Shown: positions 11,601 to 21,065, numbered from the stretch's first letter. The stretch: DNA of 64,000 nucleotides from Bedellia somnulentella (GCA_963576735.1 OY755187.1:7564001-7628000), one strand, 5' to 3'. Notes: generated from the letters alone by a model not told the origin. Translations and numbers: made by a program.

Positions 11601-14600
11601 TTCTAGCTTAACTCATCGCGTCACAGGCTTCCGGGCAAGAAAGAGGCTTACAGAAATAATATATAAAGATAGGAAAGAAAAATTTCGACACCTGCTGCAT
11701 CGGGAATCGAATCCACGACCGGGTACACGCCCCCGTCGCTATCGAAATTTTTCTTTCCTTTATTTATTAGTAACAATCCCCACATGAGGTTTTCATGCAC
11801 AAAACATTCTAATTAAAAATATACTTACAAGAAACTTAACAAATCCGCTGCCCTTAGAGTGTTCAGTGAGTTTGTCGACACACACAAGAGCATATTTACA
11901 TGGCGCGGTCTTTTCTACAAATTGTTTTAGCTGAGAGTCGTCCACACTGAACGGAATGTTGGTTATGAATACCGTACACCCGTCTTCGGCGTCGTTTAGT
12001 TTTATCCTGAAATGTATTTTGTGTAAGATAGGTGTATTAAATAAATTAATATGCGGATATCTATAATACAATGATACAGTTAGCCCCAAACTAAGTAAGA
12101 CTCGTATTATGGGATACTAACTCAACGATATGTGTAATAATATATAATACATACAAAAATAAAATCCAAGACTAAGAAACAATCATTAATGCTCATCACA
12201 TAAATTTTGCTCTCAGCGGGGATCAAACTCAAAACCTTCGGACCGAGAAGCTGGTCACCTATCCACTGGGCCACGGACGTCGTATAAATTGTATGTTATT
12301 GTGTTACATAACATAACATAAACGTTCACGCTGAATATCCCCGAAGGGGTTGGCAGAGGTACTAATACTTCTGAACATCACGTGATTTTGTCACCTGGTG
12401 TTCAGAGTACCCACGTTTTGCATGGACAGTGTACTCACGTGATAGGGGGCACGCCTATCGCCGTTTTGTACGAAGACACTGTCACATGACTAAGTACAAC
12501 TCAGCCATGTGGGTTTCCTCACGATGTTTTCCCTCACCGTTAACAACCGTGATAAATTAACCACACATATGTCTTTAGAAAAGACAAATTGGTGTAGGCC
12601 CGACCCGGGATTTGAACACTAGTCGTTTGCACGATAACCGGTGTTCTACCCATTGAGCTATCACGTCGTATTGTGTTACAATGATATTTTAATTTGTTTC
12701 AAGCTGTTTGTTTTTTTTACATATTTGCATACATACACTCACGCCGTTAGTTCCCTTTGGGGTAAGCAGAGACTATCGATCGCTCCTTTGTACGATCCTG
12801 GCAAACCTCTCTACCTTTGTTTATTTGTTTTGTTATAATAAATAAATTACTTCTCTGAATAAAGACAGAAGAAATATTATAATTATGGAATAGAATAAGT
12901 TAATAATATTAAAAGGCATTGAATAAAATTAAATAAATATAAGAAGAGGTTTTCTGGAGATGGAAATAAGACTTTAACTAGGAAGCTAAATGACCTAGCT
13001 AACATACAATAATAACGCTCTATTGACAAAATGAAATTGACCATAGATTTCAATTTAAGTATGAAAAATCAATTACTTACCTAAATGCATAGCTTAATAA
13101 ATAATAACCTTTTGTACCCTATGTTTTGCTCAAATCAATATGCTAATTTTCTCTTCTTGTTATGTCTTGTTATCTAATTTTTGAATATACGACCAATATA
13201 CACTACCTTTTCCTTTCTGCAAAACCACTTGTTTCACTGACATCATCTTTAATATCATGTTCTTCTTCGTCATCATCAATTTCTTTATCATCATCCTCAT
13301 CATCATCATCACTCGACTCATCTTCATCATCGTCTTCATCATTAGAATCATCATCATCTTGTTCAGATCCTGATTCACCTGTTAGTTGTAGAATGAAAAA
13401 TACACATTTTTTTTAGTACAAATGTTTGCATTTTAAATTAGGAACGAGATAGTCTTTGATGATAAAAGATTATGAAGATTTGAGAGACTTTAGGTAGTGT
13501 GGTTGCTTATTAGAAACTGATGGTAACCAAAAAGAATTCTGCTCATTGTTATGTATGTTTCTTTAAAAATAAACTGAGTCACCCAGGAGTAATACTGTCT
13601 TGTATTGGTGAAATATCTTAAACAATATTTTTTGACAATCAAGGGATTTCTCTCTAAACTTGGACAAGTTGGTAGCCAGGACCAACGGCTTTTCATTGTT
13701 GTGTTTTCTGAGGGGTTCAATTTCTCTTTACCCCTCTGAGAAATTAACCCAGACCTTAAGATTAAGATATTATCTAACTTTTAGAGTCCAGAGGCAGAAT
13801 TAATTGAAGTATTTTTAAATAAAGTTGCAATAAAATCTAATACACTAACTTTTAACATCTGCTTTAAAATCGGATATATTTATAGGCCCATCATCATTAT
13901 CACTATCATCTGAGTCTTCTTTCTTGACAGCATCTTGCATCTCCAATTCTTGTCCAACTATATGTTGCATATATTTGTCTTTGGCCACTGCCCAATCAAC
14001 TGATATAGGTCTACCTGCATTCAAAATAAAGTTAGTAATGGTCAATGGGACTGAGTTTTTTTAAGGTTTGTATAAAAATATATAAATAAACTGTCTCTTT
14101 GAAATAGTAAAGTGGTTCATAAAGTAAGTACATTTAATAAAAGACTTTTCTTTGGCTAAATAAACAAAACAAAAAAATACAACTACATAGTAAAAACACA
14201 ATCAAAGTACAAAATAAAAGATGAAAAATATTAAATGATCCGCATTGGGATTCTTCTGGGTCATTTTGTCAAGTTTCAAATGGTCAGACAATTCCGGAAA
14301 TATGAACACAAAAAACTAGAAGGGTTATAAGTTTTTATGTCATTTTGCTATGTAATCCTAATAAAAATAAACCATTTGGCTTGGTAAACAAGATAAATTT
14401 ATATGAGGACTAAATATTAAGCCACTTAGCCAGATCATCAATCAAACTGAGAAGTTAAAACCATGATTTAACAATTGTAGGGTGTCTCTTTGTATTATCC
14501 CATGATGGGGTTATAACTTTCAAAAGTTATTACTTTAAGATATAGATAGATAATAGAATAATGAACCACAAACTACTGTGTGTGTAATGTTCTATGTCAA

Positions 14601-16870
14601 ATATGGTTATTTTTGTATTTAGTTAAATGAAATGTAATATATTGAAATAATTAATCTTACCTAAAAATGGTTTCATGTTGGTGTTAAGTAATGCCTTTTT
14701 TGCCATTGGTACATTCTTTAAATGAACAAAGGCGCATCCAACCAGTTTGCCATCTGGTTTTTTGAGCAAATTTGCTTCTAAAACTGTGCCATAGGGTTCA
14801 AAATGAGCCTTCAGTAAATCCTCAGTGGCTTTGAATGAAATATTTCTAATTATCAGACGAGCATTTCTATTGATTCTTTGCTTTGCTTTATCCTCTTTAA
14901 ATGGTTTTGACTCCATTGGAATCTCTTCTGAAAATAATAAAATACATACTTTAATTAATTATAAGCCTTTTGTGCCCCACTGCTGGGCAAGGGCCTCTCT
15001 CCCCATTTTCCACTCCAGGCGGTCTTGTGCAGTCTCCCACCAATTCTTGTCCTAGAGACTTAATTCATCACTCCGTCTTTTTCTTGGTCGGCCAAACTTT
15101 CTTTTTCAGTTACTTTTAACAAAGAAGCATGTATGAAATGATTTATGAATAGTATTGCAGATAAAGAGGTTTTGCTTGGACCATATCAAATAACAATAAT
15201 CTCTGACTATTACTATGGTGACTAAGGGCAGAAATAACATAATGAGTCTTATTTGCATTTTACAAATTAGTATAAGACTGGGATATCTGTCAAACTAGAA
15301 ATCAATTAAGACAATAAAAAGGATGATACAGAACTATGATAATATAGAATTGTCTTGGATAACTAAACATATTTTATCTGCCAATAGTCTGTTGCCTTCA
15401 GTACATATATATGAAGCTTTTCCATATTCTATTTCAAGTCTGGCAAATCACTCAGGCTTACAATAAGTTACACATAAAAGTATGTGTTTTTTTAAATAGA
15501 AGATTACAAATTATTTACTTACTTTTAAGAGCAGGCACTTTATCTTGAACATTAGAGATCTCAGAACTTTTATGTTTTGTTTCTTGCCCTTGAATTTTTC
15601 TATCATACTCATTTTTGGCCACAGCCCAAGAAACATTAATTGGACGACCTGAAGGAAATAACAATAGATTAGATCAGTAAACATAAAATTTTACTCTAGA
15701 AGTAAGAAGTCTAAAAAAATTACCCTTTAATGGGTTAGTCCAATCTTTCAACCTGGAAAATCCAACCTAGGTTGGATTCTGGAAATTGTCTGTCCTAGTA
15801 TCCAAATTAGCTAGGTTGGATAATAGGAATGTATGTTTTGAGAGTTCTCCGATTTTCCAAACTGCTAATGTACACTCGAGTGCATAGATAATATTAAGCA
15901 AATAATATATCTACTTACTTACCTACCTACCTAAAAATATTAAAGTGAAACATCAAAATATAGCAGTATTTTTAGAAAATTTATTATAAAGCAACGCAAA
16001 AAAAAGCGTTTACAAATTAACATTGACCATGATGATTTTATTCAAGACTCACAGTTACGTCTGCTCAATAGTGAATTAAGGTAATTTTTTGGATGTATTG
16101 CCAAATCTTTAGTTTCTTAATTAATAATAAATGTGTAAATCTTCTTTGAGCATAATGTACATTGTGTCTAAAATATTATGTGTCCGACTATACCTAGGTT
16201 AGAAAAAGGGACTCAGCATCAGAAAGAGCAAATACATTTTTCCAGCCTAGCTAATTACCTAGGTTGGATTTTCCAGGTTAGAAGATTGGGCTAACCCTTT
16301 ATAATAGAAAAGTGTTTGTAAAAAATAGTTTTCTTAGTTTGTATATGTTAAATTTTGTAATTTGTTTATAGCACTGAAGTTACTATATTTACTTAGGGTA
16401 GGAATAAAATACTATTTTTATAGTGCAAGCTGATATGTACATGAAACAAAATCTTTCCTATTAATTCTGCTTACTGTGATTATTTCTTCATCTTATGATT
16501 TTTGAGACAATTGTATCACCCGGGTAGCTTATTTGGTTCGAAAGCGTTTAACCTTTATAGTTTATTTAAATAAATTTTATTTATTACATGAACATTGCTT
16601 ACCGAGAAAGAGTTTTTTATTCGTAGCTGCTATGGCCTTGTTGGCCATAGGCACATTGGTAAAGTGTACAAAAGCACACCCAACAAGCCTTCCATCAGGT
16701 TTTTTCAGTAACTTTACTTCTTCAATGGTTCCATAAGGGGAAAAATGTTCTCTTAAACTTTCTTCTGTTGCTTTAAAGGAAACATTTCTAACAATTAGGC
16801 GAGCATTACGGTTTACTCCATCTTTATATTTAGTATTTTCTTCCATTTCAGATTTATCTCGTTGAGTCAT
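5699..16870 (-). CDS. RBM28: RBM28/Nop4-like nucleolar RNA-binding protein (11 exons)
   Basis: Exons, minus strand: 16870-16603, 15648-15523, 14927-14661, 14014-13850, 13378-13207, 12006-11829, 10296-10134, 9710-9605, 7803-7639, 6884-6785, 6310-5699. All joins use AG/GT and keep frame, giving about 773 aa (human RBM28 is of similar size). Order: RRM (RNP2 LIVRNV near residue 25, RNP1-like VGCAFVHF) plus RPINVSWAVAK; a second, very similar RRM plus RPISVDWAVAK; an Asp/Glu-rich exon (residues ~276-330); RRM3 (VFITNI, KGSGFVKF); a linker; RRM4 split over exons 9-10 (LVVSNL, KGYGFVMF); and a Lys-rich C-terminus of 203 aa. Family members act in the nucleolus in ribosome large-subunit/spliceosomal snRNP maturation. 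The start is the first ATG of exon 1. An extra upstream RRM1 exon as in the human protein was not found. Confidence 0.88.
6512..6662 (+). mobile_element. SINE-A, 5'-truncated
   Basis: Starts within GGCGATGCGGTTGGAGACCC and runs to GCCGTGAGTATATGTA. It sits in intron 10 of the RBM28-like gene, antisense to it. Confidence 0.6.
6926..7095 (+). mobile_element. RTE-like LINE 3' end fragment
   Basis: Translates in part to KNKRACMRRIINVWEAREVC and a following TKWRSIVSAYP block, matching the C-terminal end of the LINE ORF at 49672-50193 and 54290-54623. It ends GGGCGTGAGTATAAGTAAGT. Intron 9 of the RBM28-like gene. Confidence 0.65.
7110..7572 (+). mobile_element. Two degraded SINE-A copies
   Basis: A partial copy lies at about 7110-7230 (middle region only). 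A fuller, diverged copy lies at 7328-7572, from GTCAGCTTAGAATAGC through a GGCGATGCCGTTGGAGAGCC block to GCCGTGAGTATATGTATGTA. Both lie in intron 9 of the RBM28-like gene. Confidence 0.6.
7815..8816. repeat. 156-bp tandem array, ~6.4 copies, SINE-B derived
   Basis: Units begin at 7815, 7971, 8127, 8283, 8439, 8595 and 8751 (the last is partial) and are nearly identical. The main differences are single-base (AAATATGATT or AAACATGATT). Each unit contains a stretch like CATGTCGGTTTCTTTGTGAT and CCCACAATAACCTTGATGA that matches the middle of SINE-B (compare 9078-9130). 156 is a multiple of three, and two minus-strand frames lack stops, so 382- and 393-codon open frames run through it. They are array artefacts in intron 8, beginning about 12 bp from the exon 9 acceptor. 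Confidence 0.9.
9078..9235 (-). mobile_element. SINE-B, 5' part
   Basis: Contains the strand-reversed TAGGCCCGG...GAGTTGAACAAGC tRNA-like head and the CATATGACTTTGGAAAAGTC block. The 3' body is missing. It is the probable source region of the adjacent 156-bp array. Confidence 0.6.
9348..9590 (-). mobile_element. SINE-B, 3' part
   Basis: Runs from AAACGTTCACAACGTAAGCC (tail, reversed) through the TACCCACGTTTTGCTTGGAC and GATAGGGGGCAGGCC blocks to CACGATGTTTTCCCTCACCG. Its head is missing. It ends close to exon 8 (9605) of the RBM28-like gene. Confidence 0.65.
9832..10133. other. Intron 7 remainder, nothing recognised
   Basis: Between exons 8 and 7 of the RBM28-like gene. The open frame on the minus strand at 9832-10035 has no recognisable features, and I treat it as intronic. 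Confidence 0.4.
10336..10587 (+). mobile_element. Helitron-like fragment
   Basis: The 3' part (GACAGTACGAAGTCTGTCGG) is a short hairpin followed by GTCAGCAAGT. The same sequence, reverse-complemented and with a good CTAG end, opens the element at 46780. The 5' boundary is approximate. Confidence 0.45.
10672..10921 (-). mobile_element. SINE-A, near full length
   Basis: (CATA)n tail, then TCTCACGGCTATAAATCCCT, GGAATGAGAAATTCCTCAGC, the reversed GGTTGGAGACC-like box and 5' end CTAAGCCGACACTACACGGC. Intron 6 of the RBM28-like gene. Confidence 0.75.
11020..11192 (+). mobile_element. Diverged SINE-A
   Basis: A low-identity match from the CACTTAGGGTTCTGAGCC region to AACCGTAAGTATATGTATC. Boundaries are approximate. 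Confidence 0.4.
11305..11669 (-). mobile_element. Helitron-like non-autonomous element, 365 bp
   Basis: On the minus strand it starts A|TCTTTATATATTATTTCTG and ends ...ACCCACTAG|T. Upstream of the CTAG end is the palindrome GCGACGTAGTCGC. This matches the Helitron rules (5' TC, 3' hairpin then CTRR, insertion between A and T, no target duplication). A second, 311-bp copy is at 56098-56408. Confidence 0.7.
11670..11815. mobile_element. Repeat C fragment, rearranged
   Basis: Has GGAAAGAAAAATTTCGACAC, a damaged tRNA-like part (CGGGAATCGAATCCACGACC) and then a second, inverted CGAAATTTTTCTTTCCTTTA end followed by AATCCCCACATGAGG. The tRNA-like core is much shortened. Confidence 0.5.
12167..12285 (-). 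mobile_element. SINE-D, tRNA-like head
   Basis: Minus-strand copy of the repeat at 983-1110: GACGTCCGTGGCCCAGTGGA, GGTCCGAAGG, then a B-box-like TTTGATCCCCGC and the ATTTATG tail. Intron 5 of the RBM28-like gene. Confidence 0.5.
12315..12668 (-). mobile_element. SINE-B, full length
   Basis: Strand-reversed order: tail ACGTTCACGCTGAATATCCC, body (TACCCACGTTTTGCATGGAC, GATAGGGGGCACGCC, CACGATGTTTTCCCTCACCG, CACACATATGTC), then a tRNA-like head with B box (reverse of GTTCAAATCCCGGG) and A-box-like GATAGCTCAATGGGTAG. About 350 bp. Intron 5 of the RBM28-like gene. Confidence 0.75.
12728..12838 (-). mobile_element. LINE 3' tail fragment
   Basis: CATACATACACTCACGCCGT, then GGGGTAAGCAGAGACTATCG and GTACGATCCTGGCAAACCTC, the reverse complement of the RTE-like LINE 3' end. 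Confidence 0.65.
12840..13206. other. Intron 5 remainder, nothing recognised
   Basis: AT-rich intron sequence with no repeat family recognised. Confidence 0.4.
13379..13849. other. Intron 4, nothing recognised
   Basis: Intron between the second RRM-module exon and the acidic exon. The minus-strand open frame at 13490-13720 has no recognisable features. Confidence 0.4.
14015..14660. other. Intron 3, nothing recognised
   Basis: Intron between the two exons of the second RRM module. AT-rich, with no repeat recognised. Confidence 0.4.
14966..15115. repeat. Dispersed repeat fragment
   Basis: GTGCCCCACTGCTGGGCAAG, then CCACCAATTCTTGTCC and TCTTTTTCTTGGTCGGCC. I recognise this as a repeat type common in lepidopteran genomes, probably a non-LTR retrotransposon piece. 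Only one copy is in this window, so the call rests on memory. The rest of intron 2 (to 15522) shows nothing. Confidence 0.35.
15732..16297. mobile_element. TIR element in intron 1 of RBM28-like gene
   Basis: Ends are inverted repeats of about 45 bp: left GGGTTAGTCCAATCTTTC then CCTGGAAAATCCAACCTAGG; right CCTAGGTTGGATTTTCCAGG then GATTGGGCTAACCC. Length 566 bp with no coding capacity. Flanks (CCCTTTAAT and TTTATAATAG) do not give a clean target duplication, so the superfamily is undecided. Confidence 0.65.
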
Positions 16871-16976
16871 AATTAAATAAATTTAACATCAAATCAAATT
16901 TAGAATTTTGTTAAAAAATCACTTGTATTGTATTTGGACTTAACCTCAAAAACAACAAAAGTGTGTTTACGTTACG

Positions 16977-17485
16977 CGCCGCGGCTGATTCGACCGAAAA
17001 AAATATGAGAATCTTCTTTTGGCGGGAAGATCAGCTGTGATGTCAAGTTGACGTTTCCGCCAATGTTTGGCTATTGACACCGAAGATTTACGTGGATGGA
17101 TGGATGGATATGAAATTAATGGATTGTTTTATAGTATTTTATTCAGTTTTTCGCTTATATTTAATTGACTCCAATATGGGATGATAATAATGTTGTGTTG
17201 GGAGAATTATGAGAATACTTTAGATTAGGTTGCAAAACAAAGAGTATAAAAAAAGAAACCGTTTATTGTAAAGTAAAATTAAATTTGAAGCTCCTTAAAG
17301 TTAAGCTTCTTATTTTATTTCCTAATTGGGCTTTGTTTAATACTTTTAGTAAGGCTTTGAGTCATTCGTAAGTTTACATAGATTTTCGGTTGGCTCAAAA
17401 GATCAAGAACCAGGGCCGTAAAATCATTATTATATTATCTGTGCCATTATATAAAAAAAGACTTTCGGTGAAAATAGCCTCGGCC
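16977..17485. mobile_element. MITE-like element, copy A (509 bp)
   Basis: Nearly the same sequence as 17678-18196. Ends are imperfect inverted repeats (CGCCGCGGCTGATT and AATAGCCTCGGCC). The direct repeat GTGTTTACG lies at 16963-16971 and 17486-17494, a 9-bp duplication, with five extra bases (TTACG) before the left end. It lies only ~100 bp upstream of the RBM28-like start codon, so it may occupy the promoter. The 9-bp duplication fits Mutator-like elements. This assignment is inference. Confidence 0.7.
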
Positions 17486-17665
17486 GTGTTTACGACGGCA
17501 GTGCAGTGCATGTAGCAACCGACCGCGTTCCGAGACACGATGAAATCGATGTCAGTGCGCTTTAAGTCGTTCCGATCCGAATGACTGTGAGCGCGCTTAC
17601 GTAACCCAAGTTCAGAGCAATAAAATTAATTTTCATTTTAGTCTTTTCTTCTCACAGTTTATCAG

Positions 17666-18347
17666 TGTTAAATACTTCGCCGCGGCTGATTCGACCGAAA
17701 AAAATATAAGAATCTTCTTTTGGTGGGAAGATCAGCTGTGATGATTAGTTGACGTTTCCGCCAATGTTTGGCTATTGACACCGAAGATTGACGTGGATGG
17801 ACGGATGGATATGAAACTGATGGATTTTTTTATAGTATTTTATTCAGTATTCTCGCTTTTATTTAATTGTCTCCAATGTGGGATAAAATAATGTTATGTT
17901 TTGCGAGCTGTTATAGTTGCGCAAGCGAAAACCGAAAATTACTGGAATACTTTAGCTTATGTTGCAAAACAAATAGTGTCAAAAAGAAACCGTTTACTGT
18001 ACAGTAATAATTCAATTTAATACTCCTGAAAATATAGCTTCTTAGTTTTGTTCCTAATTGTGCTTAGTTTAATTTTTTTAGTAAATATTTGAGTCGTTCG
18101 AAAGTTAACATAGATTTTCGGTTGGCTCAAAAGATCAAGAAACCAGGTCCGTAAACCAATACTTATATCAATATTTCTGTGAAAATAGCCTCGGCCTAAA
18201 TACTTATTAGTTAAATAGAAGTCTATGTTTTTGTTTTATGGTTTGTTGTCAACATAGGAATGTCAATTAGGAAAATGTTGTTCAATATAATGTAAAAAAA
18301 ATTGGAGTCATGGTTAAAGAATATAAAGTCTAAGATGTATTTTATTA
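17666..18347 (+). repeat. 5' LTR remnant with MITE inside
   Basis: Starts TGTTAAATACTT, is interrupted by MITE copy B, resumes at 18197 and matches the 3' LTR to about 18347 (GATGTATTTTATTA). There the match stops, some 45 bp short of the LTR end seen at 26205. There is also a 5-bp length difference (TAGAATAGAAG in the 3' LTR, TAGAAG here). Confidence 0.8.
17678..18196. mobile_element. MITE-like element, copy B (519 bp), 9-bp TSD
   Basis: Inserted in the 5' LTR between the duplicated TAAATACTT (17669-17677 and 18197-18205). Since the 3' LTR has TAAATACTT once, the 9-bp duplication is certain. Ends CGCCGCGGCTGATT and AATAGCCTCGGCC are imperfect inverted repeats. It is younger than the copia insertion. 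Confidence 0.85.
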
Positions 18348-18359
18348 TTATTATCGTCA

Positions 18360-18854
18360 ATGCCAGCAAAATACGGTAATGTTATAACTAGTATAGAAAC
18401 AGTTGTATCGCAAGGAGAAGCCAATATAGAATTTGTAAGAGCAAGGTTGCTGGATGAGGAAGTAAAACTACACGAAACTGATTGCATGGAGCAACCTACT
18501 GCTTTTCTGTCGTGCTTCAAATGCGGTAGACGTGGACACAAATCATATGAATGCAGACACAGAGGAGGATATGAACAAAGAGAGGCATTTGGAGAAAACT
18601 ATGGTGGGAGACATTTTTCTGGTATGCGAGGAAATTACAAAGGGAGATTTGACAGAGCAAGAGGACGGTTCAGTAGACGAGGGCGTTTTCAAACTAATTA
18701 TGAAAAGGTAATGGCAAGCCCGACTAATAATGATAATAATTTAGGATTTGTCACGAGTGAGCGTAATTTGACTTGTCAAGATAGCGAAAATTTTATTGAT
18801 TCGGGAGCCACTCAAAATTTAATTATGTCTAAATATGAAAAATATATAATTTAA
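18360..18854 (+). pseudogene. gag: Copia gag C-terminus and protease start
   Basis: The open frame begins inside gag (truncated N-terminus). It has a CCHC zinc knuckle (CFKCGRRGHKSYEC, C-X2-C-X4-H-X4-C) at about residue 54, then an Arg/Gly-rich stretch, then the protease active-site motif DSGA near residue 148. A stop follows where a short repeat-like insert begins. The element's own start, LTR end and primer site are deleted. Confidence 0.8.
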
Positions 18855-18897
18855 TGTTTTTTTGACATGAATTCCTCATGTGGGGATTATTACTCAC
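18848..18897 (+). repeat. Short insert breaking the copia protease
   Basis: A ~50-bp stretch with CATGAATTCCTCATGTGGGG then ATTATTACT. A matching reverse-complement sequence is at 61680-61730, and it resembles one end of repeat C (CCTCATGTGGGGATTATTAC). It introduces the stop that ends the gag-protease frame. Boundaries are approximate. Confidence 0.45.
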
Positions 18898-19538
18898 TCT
18901 TTCCTTTAATAACATCTTTTATTAATGAAAAATATATGTCAAATTTAGAAAATTTAGATACAGAGGTTAAGATTTATGTTGCAAATGGTCAATCTTTACC
19001 AGTATACAAAAAGGGAATATTAAATGTTAAACACAAAAATAGGGTAATAGCGGTTGAGGCAGTTATCGTAAAAGGTATAAGTCATAACTTGTTATCTGTT
19101 AGACGATTATTATTAAAAGGTAACAAAATAAGTTTTCAAAGCAATGGTGTCAAAATTTCTTACAAAAATTATCATATGACGGGAAAAATGTTTGGCAATT
19201 TATATGGTATTACTTTAAAATTAGAAAATCAAGATAGATGTTTGATAACTGATAAAAATGTATGGCATAGAAGATTAGGTCACGCTAATAGAAAACATTT
19301 GTCTATATTAGGGTTACCATATTCTGATTCTGTGTGTGGACCTTGTGTTGAGGGTAAATCTATTAGAAAACCATTCTTCTCTTTAGATCGACGTAGATCC
19401 CGTTATATTGGAGAACTATTGCATACAGATCTTTCAGGACCGGTAAGTACTACAAGTATTAATTATGAAGCTTATTTTCAAGTTATTATCGACGATTTTT
19501 CTCATTTTTGTGTAGTATATCTATTGAAAAATAAGAAT
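18867..19538 (+). pseudogene. pol: Copia pre-integrase and integrase, N-terminal part
   Basis: Contains the GAG-pre-integrase signature WHRRLGH, the zinc-binding CGPC with its upstream histidines, and the first integrase catalytic Asp (HTDLSGPV), followed by a VIIDDFSHF stretch. The coding frame is cut at 19538 by the 4.1-kb insert. The codons to 19685 in the same frame belong to that insert. Confidence 0.85.
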
Positions 19539-21065
19539 CACAGACAATATAGGGTACGAGTACAGACTGCCTACTTCGAACAAATATTTTGTACCACTGG
19601 CCTTGATTTCCAACCATACATGACGTTTCACTTTGTTATAAATTATTGCCATCTGGCAGGCAAATATAAAGCTCTGGATACTTGATATGGGAGCCAAAAT
19701 AGGTAAAGCTCATTTTCATTCCATACTACAGTTTTTTAGGTTGGTTCAGTGAAAAACAAATTTCAATTTCTTGAACGTTTTATTTTTGAGTAATAAAAGC
19801 TTCTTTTTTAGACACTTTTGGAGCAGTCTTGGCTCTCTTGTAGTAAGTAACCTGCCGCTTGGCTTTCTGCTAATTATTTAAAATGAATCTTCTAGTGGGT
19901 GTTAAGTTCTTAATTTTTTCAACAGAACGCTTCTTGCCAGCACTTGTATGTAACTGTTATACCTGGAAAAAAAATATTGCATTGAAATTATAATATTAAG
20001 CAGTGAAAAAGGATTTTTGTAGTAAATTTAGTTTATATAGGCTACTGTTTAAATGCTCACCAAAATAGCTACAATACCCTAAAACTAAATTCCAAGTAAA
20101 ATTTATTACCTCCATATAAAATAAACCAAATCTATTAAAAGCTCCCTAAACCAAATAATTATGTATTCCAAAATAAATAAACACACATCAGAACAAATTA
20201 ACTTTAAGTCTTTGTTTTTTTGTTTCTCAAAACAGATATTTTGCTCACTAAATTGTTTTCATAAAACATCAACGTAAATACCAAAAACTGCAGTCTTATC
20301 TGCTTTAGTGTAATCACATTATGTAACTTATAATCAAAATTTATTATTATCAATCTAAATTTGTAATCACTTCCTCTTATTTATTTATCCCACACTCGCC
20401 TCCACCCCATCACATGACTTACCTTATACTCCAGTCTGGATGTTGCATACTTGCATATTATATGGGGGTGTAGAGCAACTGTACTACTGTAGTGTAGTGT
20501 ACTGCTCAGTAGAGTGGTAGCTATGAGTATGTTCTCTAACAAACTAACATGTTTTGAGGAAATTCACTTGGATCTTCTTTACGCATTATATACCTGACCT
20601 GAGTATTCATTATTAAGTGGTGCAGTAATTGAGACCTCTATACTTATTTATTTATAGTTTTAGGGTATAAAAGCCATTTTGGTGAGCATTTAAATAGTTG
20701 CAAATATTTATTTAAGTACATATCATATATTATTTGAATATATAAAGCAATAAACAAGTTACTTGTGTTCAGGGTAAATAGTAATGTGTTTGGTATCATA
20801 AAAAAAATTGGGGGTCAACCATTAGTTTTTTGCCTCAGCAAAAATCACTAAAATGGAAGCAAAAATATAAAATATTGGTGACATTTAATTAACAATAATA
20901 TAGATAATTTGATCTGCAATTAACTATAATGGTGTTCACATGTTTTTATAGCATGAAAGAAAACAAATATTAGCTTTATTTATGCAATAGTACACTATTT
21001 GGTAAGCATTCATCTGTTTTAGCAATTATTAAGAATTTATTGGATGTTTTTTTTTTTCCGAAAAA

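Larger units (their letters stand above)
14661..16870 (-). repeat. Duplicated RRM exon pair in RBM28-like gene
   Basis: Exons 1-2 (16870-16603, 15648-15523) and exons 3-4 (14927-14661, 14014-13850) encode the same module twice: an RRM ending in FLG, then RPIxVxWAVAK in the next exon. By hand count about 65 of 93 aligned residues match (~70%). Each RRM exon is left in phase 1 (one base, G), and each second exon again ends one base into a codon, so copying the pair is frame-neutral. This supports tandem exon duplication rather than two independent RRMs. Confidence 0.75.

Noticed and set aside
13162..13416. Ser-rich plus-strand frame
   Set aside because: It is the antisense shadow of the Asp/Glu-rich exon 5 of the RBM28-like gene.
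19800..19970. Possible ribosomal-protein- or histone-like pseudogene (Lys/Arg-rich, minus strand)
   Set aside because: Composition is suggestive, but no family motif could be named and a stop interrupts the frame. Recorded only as part of the 4.1-kb insert.
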